Position numbers and translations under genes: made by a program. DNA of 64,000 nt from Favolaschia claudopus. Taxonomy: Eukaryota; Basidiomycota; Agaricomycetes; Agaricales; Mycenaceae. Under the pieces are notes generated by a model. The model saw only the letters and a program-made list of their open reading frames with translations, did no database searches and was not told the DNA's origin. Location of the stretch: contig JAWWNJ010000007.1 of assembly GCA_037176885.1 (NCBI GenBank), forward strand, positions 1,240,001 through 1,304,000. The letters are read 5' to 3'. This document shows positions 1 to 10,031 of the stretch, piece by piece. Position 1 is the stretch's first letter. Every line of letters begins with the position of its first letter.

Positions 1-1235
1 GCCTTGGATCTCACGGCCGCACACCACAGCCGACGGACAAGCGGTACAACCTCTACTCACCCCGCCTGACGACTGCACCAAACTCGGTGACTCACGCGAC
101 ATCAGCACGCATTCACACAACGACAAGGGCAGCGACAGAGGGCCAGGGGGAGGAAATAGATGAAGGATTCGGCGAAGCGAACGCCAGGTGCACCCATATG
201 GGACCCGAATGGTACGTCTACCCGTTTCGAGCATAGCTGGCGGAGACGTATGCCAGCCAACTTATGGCTCCGGCACGACATCGCAATCCCACGGCCGCAG
301 GATGGGGCAGCGAGCCCCAGGATCCATCTCAATGAGGGCCGCAGGTGCCTACTCGCAATGAGCAGCGGCACCGCCGTTAACGACGAGCAGTTCTGCCCCG
401 TCACCACGTCTCGGACAGCTCAGACAACGCGATTACGCTCGTATTGCAGTTCCGGACAGCGCGACCTCGCGCACACCTTCCTCGCATGCCCAGGGGGAGA
501 CTCTTCCTCTACACCTCGCACAGGCATCGCAGGGGGAGCATCCAGAGCAGTCCTCGCATCGAGCGACTTGCTCGCCACGGTTATCTACGCCACCAACTCT
601 GACGCAGGCAGGGGGAGCTTCTATCGCTCAGTTTCTTCTTATAACCGTGTACTACGCATCGGCGTCACAGGGGGAGAACTCACACGACGACTTGCTCACG
701 GCGACTTCGATACCGCCAACTTCGACGCGAACGGCCGACACAGGGGGAGCTTCTTACTTCCTCATTCACGTCTCACTCAGCCGCCGCATACCGACACTCG
801 CGCCACACGCGCACGAGCGCATTTCACTTTCATTCACCCCGTCGCGCATTATCTATCGCCGACTTCACTCATTCTTGCACATTTTCCCCTTCCTTTCATT
901 GCGCACGCGGAACGGTCGAAAAACCACTTTTTCGAAGGGGGAGATAAGGGGTATGGAGGCCCACCACGCTCAGTATGGGGGGCCGACTCGATTAGACCGC
1001 CTAGGTGCACAATGTGACGGGCGGAGGTCTTGATCGGCGACATCCAGAGCAGTAGCGAAGACTAGGGAGCCGATAATACGACGACGAGAAGACAGCCACA
1101 GCTGCAACGGGCGGACACGTAACGGCTGGGCCAGAGACCCGAGTGGGTCAGCGCCAACAGTCCTCGATCCGCGACCGCGTGTGCTGGAGAGCCATGACAC
1201 AGCGTCGACGCTCTACCAGAGAGAATGCTGGGTCG
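1..1235. other. GC-rich stretch with scattered AGGGGGAG octamers, probable element interior
   Basis: No convincing gene is seen. The octamer AGGGGGAG starts at 145, 492, 531, 610, 669, 742 and 935, and again after the nested insertion at 13931 and 14021, the last abutting an LTR. Two stretches (about 561-621 and 690-756) share a diverged pattern, cgacttgctc then ccgccaac or ccaccaac and then the octamer, so part of this may be a decayed tandem repeat. A 285-codon open frame at 160-1017 exists but resembles nothing I know. Confidence 0.4.
1231..1235. repeat. Target-site duplication, left copy (ggtcg)
   Basis: The five bases just before the left LTR, ggtcg, recur exactly at 13888-13892 just after the right LTR. 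A 5-bp duplication is normal for Ty3/Gypsy integration. Confidence 0.9.
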
Positions 1236-1722
1236 TGTAAGGTGTCTGCAGCTTTATAACCCCATGGACTATAAATTTCGACTTACTATGAATATCATCT
1301 TACCGTTTGTACTTGTAAAATTTAGCCAAGTAGTGATACATCGTTACTTTGTAACAAGTAGTCACAAATCACGTGAATCTTATCTTTCTTATCACCAATT
1401 ATCATCCCAATTAACCTCTTCAAGCGTCGTCGAGTAACTCCGAGCTTGAGAGAGGTACGGGAGTTAGGTTGAAAGGAATATCAATTGAGAGATAAGTCTA
1501 TCTCTCTTACATTTTACTGACTATTCCTTTGTAGCTCGTTATCAGCTATAATCAGCACCCCTCTCTTGAGCATTCAAAGAGGGTATCTTCTTACATCTAT
1601 AGCACGAGCATTCGTCTGTAGATTGTAAGCCTCAATATATTCGACCGTTACTGGGTCTTACCACAAAAGCTCTTGGCGCCCTTTTAAGTGACTGAAGTCC
1701 TGTAAGCGAGCGACCCCTCGCA
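1236..1722 (+). repeat. 5' LTR
   Basis: 487 bp, starts TGTAAGG and ends CTCGCA. A TATA-like tataaat at 1270-1276 could set transcription start near 1300, which would leave the LTR's two early ATGs (1264, 1288) out of the transcript. It appears identical to 13401-13887. Confidence 0.95.
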
Positions 1723-1750
1723 AAGTGGACACATTGGGAACACTTCAGTC
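1690..1750 (+). promoter_or_regulatory. LTR end/leader: presumed primer-binding region inside a 9-bp inverted repeat
   Basis: The bases after the LTR (1723-1741) are where minus-strand priming is expected, and a TGG at 1726-1728 fits the start of a t-RNA-primed site. I could not match the following bases to a particular tRNA. The nonamer gactgaagt at 1690-1698, in the LTR, is exactly complementary to acttcagtc at 1742-1750, so the presumed primer site would sit in the loop of a short stem, as in the U5-leader stems of retroviruses. Self-priming is an alternative. Confidence 0.35.
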
Positions 1751-2163
1751 TGGCTGAGTCGCGCCAAACGAGTGCCCCCTCAGGATCTCGAGGTCGTATT
1801 ACCACCACTCGAATACCTTCAGCAACTAGGAAGAATCCCAATCGAATTGGTCGACCTGTAGGATCTGGTGGCTCCCGTGCAGGAGACCAAGGATCGGAAG
1901 CCTCCTTGTCTCGAACTGCGTCTCGATCAGTCTCTCCTGAGAAAGTTGCTACTGGATTTTGGACACCCAGCGGAAGGTCTCCGTATTCGAAACCTTCCAA
2001 CGTCATTGTTACTCCTACTGGGTTACGTCGAGGTTACAGCGCTCCGGTATCGCCATCCAAACCGTCAGCGAAAGATCTAGAGAAGAATATTCAGTCTACT
2101 GTTATCGAGCAAGGTGCTCCTTCGGCGCAACCGCTTCCTCAATCATCTTCCGTTCCGTCGCCG

Positions 2164-4851
2164 ATGACCTCGCTACCGACGGGATCAACGAGTCGTTCAC
2201 CGCCTCCAGCCATGGCAGAAGGAGGATCAACTCTTTCCCCCAAGTTTGAAGAAGTTCGTCTCGCGGCCGCTCAAGAGCTGGAAGCCTTGATAACGAACTT
2301 CGGTACTTCGGTAAATGGGGAACCTTCGCTGGAACAACGCTGCTATGAGATCATAAACAGGAAAGAGTTATCAGTAACGGATGTGCTAGACAGAGGGAAT
2401 CTGTCAGGTGCACCGGAAGTAGGACGGATTTCTGAACGCTTTGGTCTTCGATCAGCTTGGGTGTCCCAATTGGAATTCGTGGTCAAAGAGGTTCAAGCTA
2501 CTGTACTTAACGCTTCATCTTTGGTCCCGGAACGTACCTCCTATTTCAAGATTGACCCTAGCCGACTTATCTTCTCAAACCTTCGAGGATGTCATACTCT
2601 TGGCGAATTGCAAGCTGCTTGGTTAGCGTTGAGAGAACGGTTGGATTTAGCGGTTAGGAACTTATACAAGTACTATTCGGAATGCAGCCCACAAACGGAA
2701 GCTGCTCTTCCTCTATCCCCTGTTTCCACTGTAGAGGATATATACGGTAACCTTCCAAAGACCTTCGACGCTTCTATCAGCCTCGATTACTTGTATCAAA
2801 ATGTCCCTCACCTACACAAGCTATGGCCAGAAGGATACGATCCGGAGTCGGATCGTATAGGCGATAAGCTTCCTGTACCGGAGGCGTTAATTACAGCGTT
2901 CCCTCATCGAGAGAAGGAGGAAAAACCAAGCACTTATTTCTATACGTCTGATGGACAGCGCAGAGAATTTGTTCCAGTAAGTACGTCGAGCTTCGGCGCA
3001 GGATCAGGATTCGTCCTTCCTCCGGCTACCCCTAAAAGCAAGGGTAAGGAGAAGGAAAAGGAAACGACTCACGTACCCAGGCGGTCTTCTTCTAAAAATG
3101 TGGAGGGGAAACCTGGTCAGGGTCCGGCGTTATCTAAAACCGTCAACTTCGAGCCAGTTTCAGCTCACTGGAATTTCGCCAACGCACGCTCTGGGTTGCT
3201 AAGCTCTGGCTTGCAGTTTAAGGACCCTGAACATTTCTTCGTGCCGAAAACAGGAGGTAAACCTCCCCATCCCGCAGGTGTACCGGGGTCACAGTTACCT
3301 GATCCCTTGAGGGGAATGGCCGCGCCATCGGGGTATGGGTTCCCAGATGAATCCATAAGTCAAGCACCTTATCATCACGCTCGTCCCCATTCTGATCGAG
3401 AGGGAGGAGAGGGTTATCACCAAGGAAATCCCTCTGTTCCACCCGTTACCGAAACGCCCCTTCAACCAGAAGAAGGGGAGGAAGAAGTTGGTGGTAATGC
3501 TCCCCCCGCTAGCGAACGAGAATTTGAAGGGGCCGGCGATGACGGCGACCCCTCTGACGACGACGACGATGATGGTTCAGAAGGAAATGGTAGGCGCGAT
3601 CATCCGCCTCGTCGACCTCCGCAAGGTAATAAAAGACCAGAAGGTAATGATGGAAGCGATCCTTTCTTTCCTTCCCCTCCTGGCCCTCCTCCCTCGGGTC
3701 CGAATGGAGGAGGAGGAGGAGGAGGAGGAGATGGCGGCGCTGGAGGAGGGGCTGGATTTAATTTCGATACTAGGTTCCCATATATCGCTCCAGGTGCTCC
3801 CTACGGGACTCTGGTTCCGACTATAGAGCCTAAACTCAAGATCGAATTCATCCCTGAGTGGGATGGTAACTGGGATACTGCGATCGACTACTTTTGGGAA
3901 GTGAGTCAAGTCGCAATGCTGATGGGTTGGCTTCCCAAAGCCCTGGGATTCTGGTTACCGTCTCGATTGAAGAAAGGCTCCCCGATTCAAATGTGGTTTT
4001 CTACTCTTTCGTCAGCCAAGCAAACAGCCATGAGAGAACATTACCTAGTATACTTGCAGGAAATTAAAGACCGCTATTTGGGACGAAAGTGGCAACTACT
4101 GAAAAATATCGAGTTTGAGAATCAGTCATTCAGGCAAAAAGGACACGAACACGAATCCCCTCAGATGTTTTTCGGGCGGCGAGTTAGGTCCGTACGTATG
4201 CTAGCTAACTCAGATGATGGTGGTCCGTTGGAAGTGCAATTGGTTATGCGGAAGGCTCCTATCCGATGGAGTTCAATCTTGATATTGGAAAATATCAAGA
4301 CTACGGAGGAGCTATTCGATAAAATAAATGAGCATGACGAATCACTTATTGACGCTATACGCACCTCTCCTTCTGAGGTAGTCACTCCTGGAAATATAGA
4401 AGGCTTGCTGCGCAGGATGGGATACCGGCCGATGCCCCCTTCTCGTCTAAATCGTAGGGCGGCTAATATAGGGGAGGTGGAAGACTTGAATGGATCTACT
4501 GAGGAAGGTCACTTGGAGGAATTAGTGACGGGTCCTGAGTCGGAGACCTTACGCACCGCGTTTCAAACTCTAAAGAAACGCCAACGGCCGCCTCCTAAGG
4601 GTGGATACCCTTTCCCAAAAAACGACCACGTTACCACGAAGATGGGAAAATTACCTCCATCCCCGTGTAAAGTCTGCGGTAGCTCGAATCATTGGGATCG
4701 AGAATGCCCCGACTGGAACGTGTACCTCGAACGCCAGAACCGAAGTGTCAACTTGACGGCTTCCAGTCCAGCAGATGACGAAACAGAGGTTCTTTACCAT
4801 AGCGCGTACGCAGTGCTATTGGAAGATCGCCTCCGTGATTCTTCTTTTTAA
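2164..4851 (+). CDS. gag: Gag-like structural protein of the chromovirus
   Basis: 895 codons from the first ATG downstream of the LTR. Near the C terminus is a zinc knuckle, C-x2-C-x4-H-x4-C (DNA 4666-4707; CKVCGSSNHWDREC), which in gag proteins packages the RNA. The middle is low complexity: an acidic run around 3540-3590, proline-rich segments and a glycine run near 3706-3760. The part after that (3775-4400), rich in Trp and Leu, is the likely capsid-forming region, including DYFWEVSQVAMLMGW. The frame is open upstream to 1696 without any ATG, so the true protein may be N-terminally longer through non-AUG initiation. The stop at 4849-4851 overlaps the pol frame. Confidence 0.85.
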   Translation: MTSLPTGSTSRSPPPAMAEGGSTLSPKFEEVRLAAAQELEALITNFGTSVNGEPSLEQRCYEIINRKELSVTDVLDRGNLSGAPEVGRISERFGLRSAWVSQLEFVVKEVQATVLNASSLVPERTSYFKIDPSRLIFSNLRGCHTLGELQAAWLALRERLDLAVRNLYKYYSECSPQTEAALPLSPVSTVEDIYGNLPKTFDASISLDYLYQNVPHLHKLWPEGYDPESDRIGDKLPVPEALITAFPHREKEEKPSTYFYTSDGQRREFVPVSTSSFGAGSGFVLPPATPKSKGKEKEKETTHVPRRSSSKNVEGKPGQGPALSKTVNFEPVSAHWNFANARSGLLSSGLQFKDPEHFFVPKTGGKPPHPAGVPGSQLPDPLRGMAAPSGYGFPDESISQAPYHHARPHSDREGGEGYHQGNPSVPPVTETPLQPEEGEEEVGGNAPPASEREFEGAGDDGDPSDDDDDDGSEGNGRRDHPPRRPPQGNKRPEGNDGSDPFFPSPPGPPPSGPNGGGGGGGGDGGAGGGAGFNFDTRFPYIAPGAPYGTLVPTIEPKLKIEFIPEWDGNWDTAIDYFWEVSQVAMLMGWLPKALGFWLPSRLKKGSPIQMWFSTLSSAKQTAMREHYLVYLQEIKDRYLGRKWQLLKNIEFENQSFRQKGHEHESPQMFFGRRVRSVRMLANSDDGGPLEVQLVMRKAPIRWSSILILENIKTTEELFDKINEHDESLIDAIRTSPSEVVTPGNIEGLLRRMGYRPMPPSRLNRRAANIGEVEDLNGSTEEGHLEELVTGPESETLRTAFQTLKKRQRPPPKGGYPFPKNDHVTTKMGKLPPSPCKVCGSSNHWDRECPDWNVYLERQNRSVNLTASSPADDETEVLYHSAYAVLLEDRLRDSSF

Positions 4852-4853
4852 AC
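4839..4853 (+). promoter_or_regulatory. Gag-pol overlap, candidate -1 frameshift site
   Basis: The pol frame opens just after a stop at 4836-4838 and gag ends at 4849-4851, so the frames overlap by 13 nt with pol in the -1 frame. The gag codons here are TCT TTT TAA. A -1 slip of the tRNA on TTT, with the stop codon in the A site, would re-pair on TTT and continue TTA AAC into pol. The heptamer TTTAAAC is present but in the wrong phase for the classical tandem slip. Pol has no ATG until 5019, which favours recoding over re-initiation. Confidence 0.5.
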
Positions 4854-7800
4854 ACGGCCGCAGAGGTGAAGTCGGGGATCGACCAAACTACTCTGTGTAA
4901 GACCCCTACGGAAAATAATGACGTCAACGGTTTACTCGTATCGGACAAGGAATATACCCAGGGGAAGAATACGGAATTTTCACGATCCGTCTCTCCCTCA
5001 AAAGAAAGGAAAGTGGTGATGGAAGAAGTGGAGGACGAATTTTGGGAAGAATACGAAAGGATACCTAAAGCCAGGAACGGGTTCTTGATAGAGGATCCAC
5101 GCTGGGACACAGATGAGTCAGAAAATTGCAGGGAAGTCCGAGTAGGGATTAGCAGCGTACCTCCCGTCAATTCTGAACCGGAAGGACTGCCGCTACCAGC
5201 TCCGGATACCGAGCCTATAAAAATCCTGCCTAAAAGATCTGCGAAACCAGGCGATTCGGCGATTGGAGTATCCGTCTTATCTGTTAAAGGATGGGTAGGA
5301 GCCATGGACAAGAATCCTGTGGACTTACGATTGGATTCTGGGGCTGACATATCCTTGATTTCGCAAGATTTCTATGACAGCCTCACAAATCCTCCTCCGA
5401 TTAAAACGGGACGGAAAATGAATTTAGCTCAACTCACTGACAAGAAAACGCAAATCAAAGGATTCACTAAGTTGAAGCTATTCATGAATTCGCTCGACGA
5501 AGATGTCCTAGAAACTGAGGTGGAGTGTTACGTAGTCAAAGGCATGAGTGTCCCTATCCTCCTGGGAGAGGATTATCAGATTAGCTACGAGTTGCACGTT
5601 GCTAGAAACGTGGAAGCCGGTACCAAGGTGTTTTTCGGAGCTGAGCGATTTGCGGTCAAGGCGACAGGCGTGGATTTCTTCCCAGGTAGAGCGGAAGCGC
5701 ATACTATAGCGTCTGGGTTAACTTCATATGCAAAATCAATATCGGTCGCCAAAGCTCACAAGCGTGACAAAGCGAGACGTCGTCGTCGTCGTCTTAGAAA
5801 CGGCGTAGAGCAGAAAATCGTCCGAGCTGCCGAAGATTACCACATTCGAGCTCATGAATGCAAGGTAGTAGCCCTGGAAGGGGATTTTAGTGAAGATAAA
5901 GAATGGGTAATCGAACGAAACTTGCTAGCCAACGCGGAGGATTCCTTTTTCGCCATCCCTAACACGCTAATTTCTTCACGCAAACCGGCTTTAGCTGTAA
6001 GCAACATCAGCGACCGTCCGCGAATGATCAGAAAGGGTGAAATCTTAGGACAAATGATTGACCCACAATCGTATTTCGATTCGCCTACAACCTCGGAGGA
6101 TTTGGATCTGTTCCAAAAGCATGCGGGATTGGTATCTTCTCTAATACAATCTCAGCTGGAGCCGAAAACTCCGTCGCGCAACGAGGAGATACCTAAGGAA
6201 CCGATAGTGCGTACTGATTTTGGATCAGGAGTGTCCCCGGAAGAGGAAAACTCACAAAGCGGCGTGCACATCCGTGACCAGGAAGGGAGATTACCCGACG
6301 ACATTCCGGCTCAAAGTGCCGTTAGCAACGAAGACCAGGAGGATGAAATATACGGACCTAAGCTTGCAGCCATGCCTGACAATACAATTTATCCTTCGGA
6401 TAAGATGGAAGAGCTGCTAGATGTAGGGACGTTACCGGACGGTTTGAAGGAAAAAGCTTGGAACATGCTAAAGAACAGAGTTAGAGCTTTTGGCTTTGAC
6501 GGACGACTGGGACATCTGAATGCGCAAGCTAAAATACGCGTGAAGGAAAACGTGGAGCCGATAGCTGTTCCCATGTACGGAAGCTCGCCGCAAAAGAGAG
6601 AAGTGATAGACACTCAACTGAAAAAATGGTTTGAACAAGGCGTGATCGAGCCATCCATCAGTCCTTGGAGTGCCCCAGTCGTGATAGCCTACAGGAATGG
6701 AAAACCCCGCTTCTGTGTGGACTACCGAAAGCTTAACGCAGTAACGATAGCGGACGAGTTCCCCATACCTCGTCAGTCGGAGATCCTGTCTTCGTTGTCA
6801 GGAGCACAAGTGTTGTCTTCCTTAGATGCCCTCGCCGGATTTAATCAGTTGGAAATAGCTGAAGAAGATGTGGAGAAAACGGCTTTTAGAACACATCGAG
6901 GGCTGGCTCAATTTAAAAGAATGCCTTTCGGATTACGAAACGGCCCTCCGATCTTCCAAAGGATAATGCAAGGAATACTCGCACCTTACTTATGGCTTTT
7001 CTGCTTGGTTTATATTGATGACATTGTGGTGTACTCAAAAAGCTACGAGGAACATATCGAGCACCTGGATAAAGTGTTAGAAGCCATTGAGAAGGCAGGA
7101 GTGACGCTATCTCCTACAAAGTGCCATCTGTTCTATTCGTCAATTTTATTGTTAGGGCACAAGGTTTCAAGATTGGGTTTATCGACTCACAAGGAGAAAG
7201 TGAAAGCCATTTTGGAATTGGAAAGACCTCGAAAGTTAGCACAACTGCAGGGCTTTTTAGGCATGGTGGTGTACTTCTCCTCGTTCATCCCGTACTACGC
7301 CAGCATATGCGCTCCTCTTTTCAAGCTTCTGCGCAAAGAGACGAAGTGGTTTTGGGGAGAGGAAGAGGAGCACGCGTTTCAATCAGCTAAATTAGCTCTA
7401 CAATCAGCACCGCTGTTAGGCCATCCGATGGAAGGACTACCATATCGGCTGTATTCAGATGCTTCTGACGAAGCGGCTGGGGCAGCGTTACAGCAAATAC
7501 AACCTATCCGCGTCGGAGATTTAAAGGGAACAAGAGCTTACGATAAATTGAAAGAAGCTTACGATGCTGGCAGTCCTCCACCTCGTCTTGTAACAAAAGT
7601 AGCTGCCAAGATAAACGATACCGATTTCTCGGACACTTGGGCAGAGACGTTAGACAACAGTATAGTCCATGTAGAGAGAGTAATCGCTTACTGGTCCCGA
7701 TCATTCAAGGGGGCAGAGCTGCGGTACTCTACGACGGAGAGGGAAGCTCTAGCGGCTAAGGATAGCCTAATAAAATTCCAGCCCTTCATCGAAGGGGAAA

Positions 7801-10031
7801 GAATTCTGTTAGTAACCGACCATTCGGCGCTACAATGGGCAAGAACGTACGAGAATGCTAATCGTAGGCTAGCCGCGTGGGGGGCGATCTTTTCCGCCTA
7901 TGCGCCAGGATTAGAAATTATTCATCGTCCAGGTAGGATCCACTCCAATGTAGACCCTCTATCAAGGCTACCGCGAGCGCCACCAGAGCATACCTCCCCA
8001 GATGAGGAAAATTCGAGTCCTATTGAAATGTCTAATGACCTAAAAGATGGTCAAGAAGAATGGCTACATCGTGAACCAGCGGAGAAAGCTACCTTCGTAG
8101 CCTGGACAATAGAAGACGGCCTGGAAGGTCATCAAAGTGCTTTCGCGACGACAAGGTCTCAGCATAAAATGATGGACGCTAAAGAGGAAGTACGGACTAT
8201 CAGGCGGAAAGCGGCTCCTTGCACGGACTACGAGGAAGAAGCTCGAGGAGTACCTAGAAGTCAGCTTCTGGATATCTCGGTTAAATCGGCAAATCCGACC
8301 CTCGAGATTGGGGGGGGTATAGACGGAGATTCCAAGAGCAAAGAACTCTCGAAAGAGTTAATCTCGAAGACGGATAATGCGAGTAGCGAAGGCCTGAAAG
8401 AGGTTCAATCAGCTCCGGAGCAAATCGAATCCGACGACGAACTTGACACACTAGAACCGTCTGCGCAATATTGGGGAGCTCTCAATCCCCCTCCTAATAT
8501 CCATATTGGCATGAGCGAAGATTACAGGCTTAAATGGGTAGCAGCGTACCAGGAGGATAACGAGTTTAGTTCCATATTGAAGCAGGAGAATGTAGCCAAG
8601 AGTATATGGCGGCCGGGTCAGAGGTTCTTCAAGTCAGATCAGGGATTATTGTTCTTCAGAGATGCGGATTATCAACCTCGTCTCTGCGTGCCTCAGTCGA
8701 AAAGGAAGGAAGTTATGGCGGAAGCTCACTATTCCCCTGTCGAATCTCCTCATACTAGCCCAGAAAGGCTCTGGATGAAACTGAGTTCTAAGTTTTACTG
8801 GAAGCGGATGAAGGTGGATATCGAGGATTTCATCAATACCTGTGATATATGTCAGAAGATCAAGCAACGGAATTTCACCAAGTATGGATTCCTCACTCCG
8901 AACCCGATCCCGTCTCGGCCCTACGAATCCATATCTCTGGACTTGATAGTAAACCTTCCTTGGTCTGGAGAATTTAACGCAATCCTAGTGGTAGTCGACC
9001 GACTGTCGAAGCACGCGTCATTCATACCTACCACTTCAGGTCTTACTGCCCAAGGATTCGGCGAGTTATTCGTAGAGCAAATCGTATCACGGTTTGGGTT
9101 GCCAGATAGCATTATAGCTGATCGTGATCCACGATGGACGTCGGACTTTTGGACAGCGGTCACGAAGGCTTTGGGCACCAAGATGTCGCTATCTTCTTCA
9201 CACCACCCTCAGCATGATGGGCAGACTGAAAATCTCAATAAACAACTAGAAACAATGTTGAGAGCTTTCGTTTCAAAGGACCGTTCGGATTGGGCGATCT
9301 GGCTCAAGCTTCTTGAATTTGCTTACAACGGGAATTTCCATTCATCCATAGGAACTACACCTTTCAATCTTCTCTACGGTTTCGAGCCCAAAACTCCGCT
9401 AGATTTCCTCCTTCCTGGAGAAGCGGGATCAGCCGCAGATTACGGTCTAGCCAAAGGGACTAGCTCTTACCTTGAACGCTTGAGAGTAACAAGGGAGAAC
9501 GCCCGCTTAGCGATTGCCCGTGCACAGCACGAGCAAGCGCGCTATCACAACCGCGGACGTCGAGAAGTTCCTGACTTTAAAGTGGGTTCCAGGGTCCTAG
9601 TTAACCCTCATTCGCTAGAATGGATAGACGCTGAGGGCGCAGGGTCAAAGTTAGTGCAAAGATGGATCGGTCCATTCGAGATTCTGCAACGCATCAACCC
9701 GCGCACTTACCGACTACGACTCGACGACCGTTATCCTGGGTACCCCATCTTCAATCTTGACCATCTGAAACCCTACAAAGAGAGCTCCGAAGAATGGGGC
9801 GAACGGCCGGCTATGGTCGACACAAGGGCAGACAAATTCGTGACTGAGGAATACGAGGTCGACAGGATAGTAGGCAAGCGATTCGACAAATCTAGAAAGC
9901 AGCCAGTGTGGTTGGTGAGATGGAAGAATTACGGGCCTCAACACGATTCGTGGCAAACTAGAAAGGATCTCAAGAACGCGCCTGAAATGATCAGGGCGTA
10001 TGAGAAGGAGGCGAAGAAATTACGTCAGTGA
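4839..10031 (+). CDS. pol: Pol polyprotein: protease, RT, RNase H, integrase, chromodomain
   Basis: 1730 codons counted from the frame opening at 4839; the first ATG is at 5019. Codon numbers here start at 4839. The aspartic protease motif LDSGAD is at about 164-169. The RT active site YIDD is at 725-728. RNase H starts near 869 with YSDAS, and the block STTEREALAA follows after an insertion of roughly 65 residues. The integrase has an HHCC zinc finger (His 1297, CDIC from 1335) and a catalytic triad D1368, D1428, E1464, the last two spaced D-x35-E. A C-terminal chromodomain (about 1671-1725, with VWLVRWKNYG) marks it as a chromovirus; such domains bind histone methyl marks and steer insertion to heterochromatin. 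No frame damage was seen. Confidence 0.95.
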   Translation, partial: FFFLNTAAEVKSGIDQTTLCKTPTENNDVNGLLVSDKEYTQGKNTEFSRSVSPSKERKVVMEEVEDEFWEEYERIPKARNGFLIEDPRWDTDESENCREVRVGISSVPPVNSEPEGLPLPAPDTEPIKILPKRSAKPGDSAIGVSVLSVKGWVGAMDKNPVDLRLDSGADISLISQDFYDSLTNPPPIKTGRKMNLAQLTDKKTQIKGFTKLKLFMNSLDEDVLETEVECYVVKGMSVPILLGEDYQISYELHVARNVEAGTKVFFGAERFAVKATGVDFFPGRAEAHTIASGLTSYAKSISVAKAHKRDKARRRRRRLRNGVEQKIVRAAEDYHIRAHECKVVALEGDFSEDKEWVIERNLLANAEDSFFAIPNTLISSRKPALAVSNISDRPRMIRKGEILGQMIDPQSYFDSPTTSEDLDLFQKHAGLVSSLIQSQLEPKTPSRNEEIPKEPIVRTDFGSGVSPEEENSQSGVHIRDQEGRLPDDIPAQSAVSNEDQEDEIYGPKLAAMPDNTIYPSDKMEELLDVGTLPDGLKEKAWNMLKNRVRAFGFDGRLGHLNAQAKIRVKENVEPIAVPMYGSSPQKREVIDTQLKKWFEQGVIEPSISPWSAPVVIAYRNGKPRFCVDYRKLNAVTIADEFPIPRQSEILSSLSGAQVLSSLDALAGFNQLEIAEEDVEKTAFRTHRGLAQFKRMPFGLRNGPPIFQRIMQGILAPYLWLFCLVYIDDIVVYSKSYEEHIEHLDKVLEAIEKAGVTLSPTKCHLFYSSILLLGHKVSRLGLSTHKEKVKAILELERPRKLAQLQGFLGMVVYFSSFIPYYASICAPLFKLLRKETKWFWGEEEEHAFQSAKLALQSAPLLGHPMEGLPYRLYSDASDEAAGAALQQIQPIRVGDLKGTRAYDKLKEAYDAGSPPPRLVTKVAAKINDTDFSDTWAETLDNSIVHVERVIAYWSRSFKGAELRYSTTEREALAAKDSLIKFQPFIEGERILLVTDHSALQWARTYENANRRLAAWGAIFSAYAPGLEIIHRPGRIHSNVDPLSRLPRAPPEHTSPDEENSSPIEMSNDLKDGQEEWLHREPAEKATFVAWTIEDGLEGHQSAFATTRSQHKMMDAKEEVRTIRRKAAPCTDYEEEARGVPRSQLLDISVKSANPTLEIGGGIDGDSKSKELSKELISKTDNASSEGLKEVQSAPEQIESDDELDTLEPSAQYWGALNPPPNIHIGMSEDYRLKWVAAYQEDNEFSSILKQENVAKSIWRPGQRFFKSDQGLLFFRDADYQPRLCVPQSKRKEVMAEAHYSPVESPHTSPERLWMKLSSKFYWKRMKVDIEDFINTCDICQKIKQRNFTKYGFLTPNPIPSRPYESISLDLIVNLPWSGEFNAILVVVDRLSKHASFIPTTSGLTAQGFGELFVEQIVSRFGLPDSIIADRDPRWTSDFWTAVTKALGTKMSLSSSHHPQHDGQTENLNKQLETMLRAFVSKDRSDWAIWLKLLEFAYNGNFHSSIGTTPFNLLYGFEPKTPLDFLLPGEAGSAADYGLAKGTSSYLERLRVTRENARLAIARAQHEQARYHNRGRREVPDFKVGSRVLVNPHSLEWIDAEGAGSKLVQRWIGPFEILQRINPRTYRLRLDDRYPGYPIFNLDHLKPYKESSEEWGERPAMVDTRADKFVTEEYEVDRIVGKRFDKSRKQPVWLVRWKNYGPQHDSWQTRKDLKNAPEMIRAYEKEAKKLRQ

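Noticed and set aside
492..749. Regular octamers as a CRISPR-like array
   Set aside because: Spacing is irregular, repeats are 8 bp and the genome is eukaryotic.
160..1017. 285-codon plus-strand frame in the left flank
   Set aside because: No recognisable domain, lies in GC-rich repeat-like sequence of an element interior, and overlaps other equally long frames. Likely chance.
4847..4853. TTTAAAC as the classical -1 slippery heptamer
   Set aside because: It is in phase with pol, not gag, so a tandem slip there would leave pol rather than enter it.
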